22,893 nucleotides of DNA, from NCBI GenBank assembly GCA_007119395.1, contig SKPS01000154.1, positions 1 through 22,893 on the forward strand, written 5' to 3'. The position numbers were made by a program, and so were the translations under genes. Position 1 is the stretch's first letter, and every line of letters starts with the position of its first letter. This DNA is from Lentimicrobiaceae bacterium. Lineage in GTDB: Bacteria; Bacteroidota; Bacteroidia; Bacteroidales; SKPS01. Below the pieces are notes generated by a model. That model saw nothing but the letters and a program-made list of their open reading frames with translations. It was not told where the DNA came from and did no database searches. Shown piece after piece: positions 1-6,666 of the stretch.

Positions 1-124
1 CAACAACCCTTTGGGTTTTTGGGAATAGCAAATGCTGTGACGACGGTTGCATTTCGAAAACCAGCACCTCAAAAAAGAAACTGCCTTATTCTCTTCCGAA
101 AGTCAAACCTCTCTAAAAGTTTCG

Positions 125-132
125 TATCTTTG
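125..132 (+). promoter_or_regulatory. Possible -7 box TATCTTTG
   Basis: This is an exact match to the Bacteroidetes -7 consensus TAnnTTTG. No TTTG is seen about 20 bases upstream, and the first gene begins almost 250 bases downstream, so its use is doubtful. Confidence 0.3.
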
Positions 133-208
133 TCAGAAGAAAGCTGGTCAGATAACATTCGTTCTTGAATGTGGAACCGCTTAATGACATTATTTAAAAA
201 ACAAAACT

Positions 209-324
209 AATCTGCGATTAATCAGCGAAAATCTGAGTAATCAGCGTAAAAATACTTTCTGGGCCTTACTATCTGCTGTCGAGAATGCTGTTTTCACCAC
301 AGGTTTCACAGATTCTCGCAGATT
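209..324. repeat. Intergenic AATCTGCG / TAATCAGCG repeats with an inverted copy
   Basis: AATCTG followed by TAATCAGCG occurs twice in tandem (209-227 and 230-246). The 9-mer AATCTGCGA at 209-217 has its exact reverse complement TCGCAGATT at 316-324. The two sides could pair over about 100 bases. From memory, similar AATCTGCG-rich strings are common between genes in Bacteroidetes genomes. I read it as an intergenic repeat, not a gene. Confidence 0.45.
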
Positions 325-376
325 CTTGACTTGAAGTGTATGTTGTTCATTTTTATCATTTTCGTAAACTAAGACC

Positions 377-700
377 ATGGTTAAAGACTTTGATACTACA
401 ATAGAGAAATACCTGGATTTGATCAGGGGACAATTCAGTGGAATTGAGAGAGTTTTTTTATTTGGCTCTTATGCGAAAGGAAAATACACAGACGATAGTG
501 ATATAGATATCGCATTGATATTTGCAAAACTAGACGATTCAGAACGATTTGAAGTTCAGGTACGGTTGATGATGCTGGCATCGCAGATTGATTCCAGGAT
601 TGAACCACACCCAATCTCTAACGAAGATTTTCATTCCGGAAATCCGTTTGTCGCTGAAATCAAGAGGACAGGTATTGAAATTGGGTCGCAAACCCAATAA
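377..700 (+). CDS. MNT-type nucleotidyltransferase (MntA-like, orphan)
   Basis: This 107-residue protein is a minimal nucleotidyltransferase of the DNA polymerase beta superfamily. The signature GS-x10-DxD is complete (GSYAKG...SDIDIAL, about residues 30-46), and it holds the two metal-binding aspartates. This is the motif of MntA antitoxins, which in known HEPN-MNT pairs neutralise a HEPN toxin by transferring AMP to a tyrosine. Here no HEPN gene is adjacent: upstream is noncoding and downstream is a hairpin and a convergent gene. It may be a solitary antitoxin, a remnant of a pair, or a nucleotidyltransferase with another target. The start is the first ATG and gives the normal family length. 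Confidence 0.8.
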   Translation: MVKDFDTTIEKYLDLIRGQFSGIERVFLFGSYAKGKYTDDSDIDIALIFAKLDDSERFEVQVRLMMLASQIDSRIEPHPISNEDFHSGNPFVAEIKRTGIEIGSQTQ

Positions 701-737
701 TGTGGTGAAGGTTGGATATTGGAACCACTGCACAAAT

Positions 738-767
738 GAGCGCAAAACACTCCGTGGTTTTGCGCTC
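738..767. terminator. Hairpin between convergent genes
   Basis: An 11-bp perfect inverted repeat, GAGCGCAAAAC at 738-748 and GTTTTGCGCTC at 757-767, has an 8-base loop. It lies between the end of the nucleotidyltransferase gene and the end of the response regulator gene. No strong T-run follows on either strand, so it is a plausible bidirectional terminator rather than a certain one. Confidence 0.5.
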
Positions 768-807
768 CAGCTTCTTCAACCAGAATACTATAATCCGTTA
801 AACACCT

Positions 808-1572
808 TCATGAGGTCCCTTCAAGCCATTTCTTGAAGGGGGTCACCTTGTCGATGCTCACAAAGACATCTTCGTCCGATTTGGGCAGCAGATCGAGCTT
901 CAAGCGGCTGGTGGAGTAAATGTGCACCTCTTTCACTGCGTTCAGCGCTACCACCATCTGGCGGTTGATACGAAAGAACCTGGCCGGATCGAGCTCCTTC
1001 ATCAGGGCATCAAGACTCTGATCCAGCAAAAAAGTGTGACCATCATACAAATAGGCGGTGGTATAACCACTCTCGCTGCGGAAAAACCCAATGTCGGAAG
1101 TGGCAAACGTCTTGATCTTCTGTCCAACCCGTATCGAAAACCGCTCGCGGTAGCTCTCACTCTTTTTAACAATCAGATCATACAAAGTGTGCAGATCTGC
1201 CTGCGCACCCAGACCCCCTGAAAGCTCACTGTACTTCTGCAAGGCTCCGTTCAGCTCCTCCTGAACAATCGGCTTCAGCAAATAATCAATACTGCGCAAC
1301 TTGAACGCCTTGATCGCATACTCGTCAAACGCTGTGGTGAAAATAATGGAACTGCTGATCTTCACCTTCTCGAAAATGGCAAAGCTGAGATCATCCTCCA
1401 GATGAATATCCAGAAAGATCAGCTCAGGATGGGGATGGTTCTTGAACCACTCCACCGACTCCTCCACCGACTCCAGTTGTGCCACTATCTTAATGGTGTC
1501 GTCATACGACAATATCATCTTCTTTAAACGCTCAGAAGCCAACGCCTCATCTTCAATAATTACTACTCTCAT
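808..1572 (-). CDS. LytTR-family response regulator
   Basis: This 254-residue protein is the DNA-binding partner of the sensor kinase encoded just upstream on the same strand. The N-terminal receiver domain (about 1-118) has the acidic pair E7/D8, phospho-acceptor D55 in LIFLDIHL, T80 and K100 in YLLKP. The C-terminal part (about 145-250) is a LytTR domain with the typical sequence of DIGFFRSESGYT, FFRINRQMVV and a final S-DKVTPFKKWL. LytTR domains bind direct repeats in promoters. No promoter box is seen between this gene and the kinase gene, so it is probably made from the kinase transcript, across the tandem array at 1615-1760. The ATG start gives standard receiver spacing. Confidence 0.92.
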   Translation of the reverse strand: MRVVIIEDEALASERLKKMILSYDDTIKIVAQLESVEESVEWFKNHPHPELIFLDIHLEDDLSFAIFEKVKISSSIIFTTAFDEYAIKAFKLRSIDYLLKPIVQEELNGALQKYSELSGGLGAQADLHTLYDLIVKKSESYRERFSIRVGQKIKTFATSDIGFFRSESGYTTAYLYDGHTFLLDQSLDALMKELDPARFFRINRQMVVALNAVKEVHIYSTSRLKLDLLPKSDEDVFVSIDKVTPFKKWLEGTS

Positions 1573-1614
1573 GATGCTTATATGTTTAATTGTTCTTTGT
1601 TTCTTGTTTCTTGT

Positions 1615-1760
1615 TTTTCAACCTCTTTCAACCTCTTTTCAACCTCTTTTCAACCCTTTTCAACCTCTTTCAACCTTCTTCAACCTCTTTTCAACCTCTT
1701 TCAACCTCTTTTCAACCCTTTTCAACCTCTTTTCAACCCTTTTCAACCTCTTTCAACCTA
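1615..1760. repeat. Tandem array, 14 units of 10-11 bp (TTTTCAACCTC)
   Basis: Fourteen consecutive units alternate between TTTTCAACCTC, TTTCAACCTC and TTTTCAACCC, with one CTTCAACCTC. On the coding (minus) strand this reads as repeats of GAGGTTGAAAA. The array fills almost the whole gap between the kinase stop codon and the regulator start, and the kinase TAG stop (1758-1760) is part of the last unit. A short TTTCTTG repeat follows towards the regulator (about 1598-1615). There are no spacers, so it is not a CRISPR array. Confidence 0.95.
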
Positions 1761-3938
1761 CCTCTTAAATATCAACGGTATCCTCGCAATGAACCGGTCG
1801 TCTGTCATCTCAAAAGTGGGCTGTCTGTCACTCAGCAGTGCATACCGTTTGGTAATGTTGACCAGTCCGATACCTGTTGATTTCATATGTGTTTCACGAT
1901 TTTGCAGGTTGTTCACCACATTAAGAGTCTGCTCTTCATCGATAAAGAGTTCAACTTTCAGGGGGTTCTTTTTCGAGAAGGTGTTGTGTTTGATGGCATT
2001 CTCGATCAGCAGTTGCAAAGCGAGCGGTACCACGAAGATATCTGGCTGTTGGTCGTCGAAACTGATATCGACAAACACTTTCCCGGTGAACCGGATATCG
2101 AGCAGGAACACATAGGCCCTGAGGAACTCCATTTCGGTGGCGAGTGATACCAGGTCTTTGTCTTTGTTTTCGAGCACATAGCGGTACACCTTTGAGAGCC
2201 TTTCGGTAAAGGTTTCTGCCAGGTCGGGATCCACTTTGATGAGTGAGGTGAGTACATTGAGGCTGTTGAAGAGGAAATGTGGGTTTACCTGTTGTTTCAG
2301 CACCTCGAACTGCGATTGCAGGTTCTCTTTCTGCACCCGCAGCAGTTGGGTATTCGCTTCGGTGAGTTGCGCTGTACGTTCCTGAATCGTCTGCTCCAGA
2401 TCCCTGTTCACCTGCTCCAGCTCCTCTTTGGCCTTTTTGAGTTCTGCTTCGGCTTTTTTGATGTCGCTGATGTCTGCGATGATGCCCCGATCACCCACGA
2501 CCTGCCCGTCGCGCAGCATGGGAGAGCTGAAGATCACCACATCGCAGAGCGAACCATCTTTTTTGATGGCCTGGGTTTCAAGCATCAGACGGTCACCTTC
2601 CGAAATATCGGCCAGCCCTTCCAGGTTTTTCATCGCCCGCTCTTTGTGCTCAGGGGGAAAGAACTGCAAAGCGGGCACCTTGCCGGTTTCATCAGGAGTG
2701 CCCTCTCCAAAAATTTCCCTCGCCGCCTTGTTGACGTACACCAGATACCCTTCTGCATCGGTTTCATAGACCGTTTGAGGCAGAAACTCGGTGAACTCTC
2801 GGTACGATATTTCAGCATGCTTTCGATCGGTAATGTCAGTAGTGATACCATCGAGGTACAGCACCTCACCCGATGCATCCATCACGGGCTGCCCATTCTC
2901 ATGCACCCAAATAACTCTACCATCACGATGCTTGATGCGGAACTCCAGGGAGTAGGGGCGCTTTTCTGATACCGCCAAGGAAAGCTCCTTGCGAACCATT
3001 TGAAGATCCTCCGGTAGAATAATCTGCCCGAAACTGATCCGGGCATTGTTGATAAAGTCATTGGCACGATAGCCGGTGATGTCATAAATCTTCTCACTGT
3101 AGTAGATGGTGGTGAATTGCTCATCATAATGACAGCGTGAAACAGCGCCCACCAGATTCGACATCAGGGTGTTGACCAGCCCCTGTGTCTCCTTCAGCTC
3201 ACGGGCGTACTCATCCTTTTTTCTGATCTGCTCTTCCAGCTCCCTGTTTAAGGTGCGTTCACGTGCAATCAGCTCCTCATCCATCCGATTTCGCTCCTGT
3301 GCCAGCTTTACCGCTGCATTCAACTGCCCCTTCTCTGATACGACCGATAACTGCTTCTCCAAAAAGCCAAACACGGAATGCTGCATGTAGATGCAGAGTA
3401 GCCCAATGAACGCAATATACACCGATTTAAACACATGCGCCATGGGGGTGAGTGAGAGGGAGCCGTTGAACACCTCGGGCGACTGGAGAAAGAGATGAAA
3501 ATAGGGGAAGTTATGGCCGGCAATTGAGATTAAAATGAGAAATATAAGCAGGTTCCGATCAAGTCGAAAGGTGTACAGTAACATGAACAGAGGGTAAAAG
3601 AGCATGGTAGCGGATGCCGTGGCGGCAAACGGATCAAACCCTGAGGCCATACCATATATATGGTAGGTTACAAACCCCACATCCAGAAATGCTGCTCCGT
3701 ATCTTATCCAGACAGGATCGTATGCCTTCCTTGCCGCAAACCACTGCAACGTGTTGGCAATCAGGTATCCCATAAAAAACAACAGGGCATGTCTCGACAC
3801 GTCCACATACCCCATCACACCCTGGAAGGCGAGGAGCAAACCCACAATCAGGATGAATATCCACCTCAGCCTTACGGTGATCCGGGCGCCACGAAGCCGC
3901 TCATCTTGCAGTATGTCCTGGTCAATCATCTTGTGCAT
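1758..3938 (-). CDS. LytS-type sensor histidine kinase with two PAS domains
   Basis: This 726-residue membrane kinase probably phosphorylates the adjacent LytTR regulator. Counted from the ATG at 3938, there are six membrane helices (about 25-185), a coiled coil (193-253), PAS 1 (254-375, ending DGITTDITDRK), PAS 2 (381-497, ending GIIADISDIKK), a second coiled coil (495-549) and a His_kinase domain. The phospho-acceptor is H554 in VNPHFLFNSL. The HATPase part has the N box ENAIKHN (646-652) and G box TGIGL (688-692). The frame is open up to 4007, but the promoter box at 3974-3981 lies inside that extension, so the start is placed at 3938 (3929 is also possible). The signal sensed is not evident. 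Confidence 0.9.
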   Translation of the reverse strand: MHKMIDQDILQDERLRGARITVRLRWIFILIVGLLLAFQGVMGYVDVSRHALLFFMGYLIANTLQWFAARKAYDPVWIRYGAAFLDVGFVTYHIYGMASGFDPFAATASATMLFYPLFMLLYTFRLDRNLLIFLILISIAGHNFPYFHLFLQSPEVFNGSLSLTPMAHVFKSVYIAFIGLLCIYMQHSVFGFLEKQLSVVSEKGQLNAAVKLAQERNRMDEELIARERTLNRELEEQIRKKDEYARELKETQGLVNTLMSNLVGAVSRCHYDEQFTTIYYSEKIYDITGYRANDFINNARISFGQIILPEDLQMVRKELSLAVSEKRPYSLEFRIKHRDGRVIWVHENGQPVMDASGEVLYLDGITTDITDRKHAEISYREFTEFLPQTVYETDAEGYLVYVNKAAREIFGEGTPDETGKVPALQFFPPEHKERAMKNLEGLADISEGDRLMLETQAIKKDGSLCDVVIFSSPMLRDGQVVGDRGIIADISDIKKAEAELKKAKEELEQVNRDLEQTIQERTAQLTEANTQLLRVQKENLQSQFEVLKQQVNPHFLFNSLNVLTSLIKVDPDLAETFTERLSKVYRYVLENKDKDLVSLATEMEFLRAYVFLLDIRFTGKVFVDISFDDQQPDIFVVPLALQLLIENAIKHNTFSKKNPLKVELFIDEEQTLNVVNNLQNRETHMKSTGIGLVNITKRYALLSDRQPTFEMTDDRFIARIPLIFKR

Positions 3939-3973
3939 CACAATCACTTTTGTTGAATACAATTGCTGTCGTG

Positions 3974-3981
3974 CAAATATA
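3974..3981 (-). promoter_or_regulatory. -7 box TATATTTG for the two-component operon
   Basis: The minus strand reads TATATTTG, an exact TAnnTTTG match about 36 bases before the ATG at 3938. No clear TTTG is seen at the right distance upstream. It rules out the longer kinase start at 4007. Confidence 0.6.
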
Positions 3982-4058
3982 TCCTTTCTCACCGCAAAAA
4001 TGCACACTATTTAATACGCCATAAAACATTTCCCCATGAATGCCCCCATTTTCCCCAT

Positions 4059-4081
4059 GAACGCCGGTAAACGGCGAACGG
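4059..4081. repeat. GAACGGTAAACGG-type repeat, left of mazEF
   Basis: GAACGCCGGTAAACGGCGAACGG here resembles GAACGGTAAACGGTGAACGG at 4874-4893, on the other side of mazEF. Just upstream the 13-mers CCCCATGAATGCC and CCCCATGAACGCC occur 21 bases apart (from about 4033). Confidence 0.45.
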
Positions 4082-4204
4082 GTTTTAAGTAATCTGTATT
4101 TGGTAATCAAAATATCATGAACATCCTGTTTTTCTAAAGTGATGCTGTCGAAACTGGGCGTGCTTTGCCCCTTTAATAGAATGTAAGCTGATAGAGTGTT
4201 TTTT

Positions 4205-4236
4205 TTTGCAATTTCAAAAAAAATGTATTTACTTTG
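4205..4236 (+). promoter_or_regulatory. Promoter of mazEF
   Basis: TTTG at 4205-4208, a 20-base spacer and TTACTTTG at 4229-4236 fit the Bacteroidetes promoter with one mismatch. Transcription would start about 13 bases before the mazE ATG at 4256. MazE-type antitoxins usually repress their own promoter, so this region is the likely operator, though no clear palindrome is seen. Confidence 0.65.
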
Positions 4237-4255
4237 TAATTACAATTTTTATGTT

Positions 4256-4495
4256 ATGAACATCTCTGTGATTAAAATCGGAAATTCAAGGGGGATCAGA
4301 CTGAGCAAAGAGCTTCTCGAGCGTTATAACATTCGGGACACGGTTGAGTTGATCCCTAAAAAGGGGTACATCATCATACGACCTAAATCTGAACCGCGCA
4401 AAGACTGGGAAGATGCTTTCAGGCAGATGCATGCTGCCGGGGATGACCAGTTACTGATTCCTGATGTATTTGATGATGAAACCTTTGACGTATGA
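4256..4495 (+). CDS. mazE: MazE-like antitoxin (AbrB/SpoVT fold)
   Basis: This 79-residue protein is the antitoxin of the pair with mazF. The N-terminal half (about 1-45) has the swapped-hairpin AbrB/MazE pattern ISVIKIGNSRGIRLSKELLE...DTVEL...IIIRP. The C-terminal tail is acidic (DDQLLIPDVFDDETFDV) and is the expected toxin-wrapping segment. The frame is open from 4196, but that extension crosses the promoter, and MNISVIKIGNS is the normal family start. Its last four bases overlap the mazF start (ATGA), so translation of the two is coupled. Confidence 0.9.
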   Translation: MNISVIKIGNSRGIRLSKELLERYNIRDTVELIPKKGYIIIRPKSEPRKDWEDAFRQMHAAGDDQLLIPDVFDDETFDV

Positions 4496-4815
4496 TATCT
4501 ATGCAGTATCAGTCGGTCTTGGTGAACCTGGATCCTACCATCGGAAGCGAGATACGAAAGACACGTCCTTGTATCATCCTATCACCGGATGAGATGAACA
4601 GGCATTTGCAAACAGTGGTAATTGCACCCATAACACATGGAACAAGACCTTACCCCACACGGATGCTGGTTCAGCATGACAAATTCAATGGCTGGATTGC
4701 CATCGACCAGATCAGAACCATTGACAAACAAAGGATAATAAAGATGTTGGGGGAGTTGCATCCGGATGAAGTACAGCAGTTGAAAGCCATCATTCAGGAA
4801 ATGTTAGTAGACTAG
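4492..4815 (+). CDS. mazF: MazF/PemK-type endoribonuclease toxin
   Basis: This 107-residue protein is the toxin of the pair. In the MazF/PemK family, the dimer cuts mRNA at short sequence motifs until bound by MazE. The family core is intact: VLVNLDPTIGSEIRKTRPCIILS near the N-terminus (with the conserved GSEI-KTRP basic loop), then TVVIAPITHGTRPYPTRM, then GWIAIDQIRTIDKQRI. The length is normal. The first ATG overlaps the mazE stop; a second ATG at 4501 would also leave the core complete. No damage is seen, so the pair looks functional. Confidence 0.92.
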   Translation: MISMQYQSVLVNLDPTIGSEIRKTRPCIILSPDEMNRHLQTVVIAPITHGTRPYPTRMLVQHDKFNGWIAIDQIRTIDKQRIIKMLGELHPDEVQQLKAIIQEMLVD

Positions 4816-4873
4816 CTCACTCATCGGGGGTGTAGCAAAGAGTGCCAGAAAACAGGAAATGAGGGTTTTACGT

Positions 4874-4893
4874 GAACGGTAAACGGTGAACGG
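4874..4893. repeat. GAACGGTAAACGG-type repeat, right of mazEF
   Basis: This is a degenerate tandem of ACGGTgA/ACGGTaA, continued by GGTTGAATGGTGAA to about 4906. It resembles the copy at 4059-4081. The two bracket the toxin-antitoxin genes in the same orientation about 815 bases apart. Confidence 0.45.
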
Positions 4894-4934
4894 TTGAATG
4901 GTGAAGTGTGGGGATCTGGTGGGGAAGAGCTTTC

Positions 4935-6119
4935 CTAATGATCCAGGTAGTGATCCAGAATATACTCGTATTGGGTCACTATGATCAATGTTCGCACGAG
5001 GTTGGTATTGAGGTTTTTTGTTTTCAACTCATCTAAAGCCAAATGAAGACCTTTGAGTTTATCAAGGTTGTTCTCGCTGCTGACCAATAAAAACTGAAGC
5101 ATGAGAAAATAATCAAACTCAATGGTATGGATGTTGGTTCTACCCGGAAAGAAACACTCCCTGCCGAATGGGTAACCGTGAATAGACTGTTCATCCGACT
5201 TATTCAAAACTTGTTCAATAATCGCCATCATTCGTATCAAATGGTAATCGGGATACTTCTTTGCATATTCTTGTAAACGATCCATGAATTTTCTTGGTCT
5301 GTTAATCTGCAACATCAATAATTCCAGAAAAAAAGCTGCCGGAATACCATTGCTCTCTTTGGCAAATCTTTTCACAAACTTTCCACCAAGTCTTGGATGA
5401 TCATTGAGATGAATCACTGTTTCTGAGAAAAGGGTACCCAATGTTTCCGTCAGATGCTGATCAGCATGGCTCAAACCCAACGTATGATGATCAACGAAAT
5501 CATCGCTGATTTCAAAAGACAAGAGTTGTTCGAACTCTTGTTGGTATTGCCTTACCATATCACCGTTGGTCAGATCTTCAACCAGCGAATGAGTTACCAC
5601 ACCAGTCAAATACGCTTCATTATCACTAAACTCCTCATATTGTGTCTCTTTGACGGGAAGCAGCAACAATTTCTCCTCGAATGTCAGCTCATCGACCCGT
5701 CTGAGCTTTTCGATTAATGCAGGATCGTCCGGGAGGAACACAGGGCCATCGGATGATTCATCATCGTATTCATCCTCCTCGTCGAATATATCATCATCAT
5801 CACCCTCTTCCTCATCAAATTCATCATAATAAGGATCGCCATCCGAATCAACATCGTAAATGATATAGTTTCCCTTACCGGCAGTTCGTTCCAGCTGGGC
5901 AGTGATACGGTTTCGTTTGTCCTCACTGTCATAGAGGCCAGTCATATAAGCCGGTAAGCCGTTCACTCCACATTCAATATCTATTTCTTCTATCGATTCT
6001 GTATCCTCTTCAAGAATAAACCGTGTAACAGAAGTATAATCCTTATGTGGCCGAAAGCCATACTCTTCTGCAAACGCCAAACCTGAGTAAATAATGTTAT
6101 GGGCCAGTTCATAACTCAC
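4935..6119 (-). CDS. C-terminal part of the interrupted acidic protein
   Basis: This 394-residue reading frame could start from the GTG at 6119, but that codon lies only seven codons after the TAA and has no promoter or ribosome site of note. The frame begins SYELAHNIIYSGLAFAEEYGF. It has a strongly acidic stretch at about residues 89-125 (runs of D and E around EEEGDDDDIFDEEDEYDDE, bases about 5745-5855). A mostly helical C-terminal half follows, with no catalytic motif that I recognise. No signal peptide or membrane helix is seen, so it is probably cytoplasmic. Whether it is made alone cannot be told from the sequence. Confidence 0.55.
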   Translation of the reverse strand: MSYELAHNIIYSGLAFAEEYGFRPHKDYTSVTRFILEEDTESIEEIDIECGVNGLPAYMTGLYDSEDKRNRITAQLERTAGKGNYIIYDVDSDGDPYYDEFDEEEGDDDDIFDEEDEYDDESSDGPVFLPDDPALIEKLRRVDELTFEEKLLLLPVKETQYEEFSDNEAYLTGVVTHSLVEDLTNGDMVRQYQQEFEQLLSFEISDDFVDHHTLGLSHADQHLTETLGTLFSETVIHLNDHPRLGGKFVKRFAKESNGIPAAFFLELLMLQINRPRKFMDRLQEYAKKYPDYHLIRMMAIIEQVLNKSDEQSIHGYPFGRECFFPGRTNIHTIEFDYFLMLQFLLVSSENNLDKLKGLHLALDELKTKNLNTNLVRTLIIVTQYEYILDHYLDH

Positions 6120-6140
6120 CGGTATATACTCTTCATCCCC

Positions 6141-6422
6141 TTATGCCTTTCGGAGCTCTTCAAGGAAAATCGATGGAGGGGTATTGAACAAAAAGAAAGT
6201 GTCCTTAATACCCAGGCACAGCAGATCAACCAAGAAAAGTCCCACAGTAACATTCCCATTGACATGATTTCTAACCACATATATATTAGCCATTTGTGAA
6301 TCTTCCCACGAGGAGTTGATCAGACACTCTCTAATTGGCAACGTGCGTGCTTTTTTTCTGATATAGTTTTCAGGGCTTAACAATTGAGCCGCTTTTCCTT
6401 TGCCCTTTCTTTTCTTCGCCAT
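6141..6422 (-). CDS. N-terminal part of the interrupted protein
   Basis: This 93-residue fragment runs from the ATG at 6422. It starts with the lysine-rich MAKKRKGKGKAAQ, followed by LSPENYIRKKARTLPIRECLIN and a hydrophobic segment NVTVGLFLVDLLCLGIKDTFF. The frame is open up to 6599, but the extra part is translated repeat (the 8-bp array) and has no coding look. It ends at the TAA described for the whole gene. It lacks any known domain. Confidence 0.55.
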   Translation of the reverse strand: MAKKRKGKGKAAQLLSPENYIRKKARTLPIRECLINSSWEDSQMANIYVVRNHVNGNVTVGLFLVDLLCLGIKDTFFLFNTPPSIFLEELRKA

Positions 6423-6556
6423 AGAAATGATTATTAGATGGTTAATTAGACGTGATACACCGAATGCAAGGCATTGAATCCGGGCAGAGTGCAAAGCCCC
6501 AAAACGTTCGGATTTCAGGTAGTAAATGTAGTAAAACATCAGACACCCCAGTTTCT

Positions 6557-6644
6557 CACATCCCCACATCCTCACATCCCCACATCCCCACATCCCCACA
6601 TCCTCACATCCTCACATTATCACATTATCACATTTGCACATTAA
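6557..6644. repeat. Tandem array, 11 units of 8 bp (CACATCCC)
   Basis: Eleven head-to-tail octamers all begin CACAT. Seven are CACATCCC or CACATCCT, followed by CACATTAT twice, CACATTTG and CACATTAA. The array lies in the divergent gap between the interrupted gene and the hydrolase, and ends six bases before the hydrolase -7 box. Its last units drift towards AT-rich sequence, as if the promoter had been built into the end of the array. Confidence 0.95.
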
Positions 6645-6649
6645 TTCCC

Positions 6650-6657
6650 TATCTTTG
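6650..6657 (+). promoter_or_regulatory. -7 box TATCTTTG for the hydrolase gene
   Basis: This is an exact TAnnTTTG match, with TTTG at 6633-6636 only 13 bases upstream, inside the tandem array. The ATG follows at 6667, giving a very short or absent leader. The longer reading frame beginning at 6634 overlaps this box and is rejected. Confidence 0.65.
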
Positions 6658-6666
6658 CAGCCGGTT

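Larger units (their letters stand above)
1..376. other. Leading region without a recognised gene
   Basis: A plus-strand frame is open from the window edge to a TGA at 166-168 (55 codons). I do not recognise the translation, and a promoter-like TATCTTTG lies at 125-132 inside it, so it is either the tail of a truncated gene or chance. The rest is AT-rich and contains the short repeats listed separately (209-324). No HEPN gene, which would be the expected partner of the next gene, can be read here on the plus strand. Confidence 0.5.
4935..6422 (-). pseudogene. Acidic hypothetical protein gene broken by one in-frame TAA
   Basis: From the ATG at 6422 the frame runs 93 codons, meets a TAA at 6141-6143, and continues in the same frame, without any shift, for another 401 codons to the stop at 4935. 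The join reads ...FLEELRKA-stop-GDEEYIPVSYELAHNIIYSG... . As one polypeptide it would be about 495 residues. From memory this matches a conserved Bacteroidetes hypothetical family (start MAKK..., SPENYIR-KAR-LPI-EC-IN..W, GLFLVD-LCLG-KDT, then AHNIIY--L-FAEE-GF-PHKD) in which both parts are one protein. A recent nonsense mutation, stop readthrough or a base error are all possible. Function is unknown. Confidence 0.7.

Noticed and set aside
1..168. Open plus-strand frame from the window edge as a partial gene
   Set aside because: There is no recognisable similarity and a promoter-like box lies inside it; 55 open codons are not enough evidence.
681..697. TTGGGT/ACCCAA hairpin at the end of the nucleotidyltransferase gene as its terminator
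   Set aside because: The stem is only 6 bp and no T-run follows; the 11-bp hairpin at 738-767 is the better candidate.
1615..1760. Possible CRISPR array
   Set aside because: Units are directly joined with no spacers, and no cas gene is present. The same holds for the octamer array at 6557-6644.
1442..2115. Plus-strand reading frames rich in F, N, L, Q, P, S across the tandem array
   Set aside because: They are translations of the 10-11 bp repeat and of the reverse strand of the kinase and regulator genes; the low-complexity sequence has no coding character.
6423..6599. N-terminal extension of the interrupted gene up to 6599
   Set aside because: The extra residues are translated octamer repeat and intergenic sequence; the ATG at 6422 begins the lysine-rich start expected for the family.
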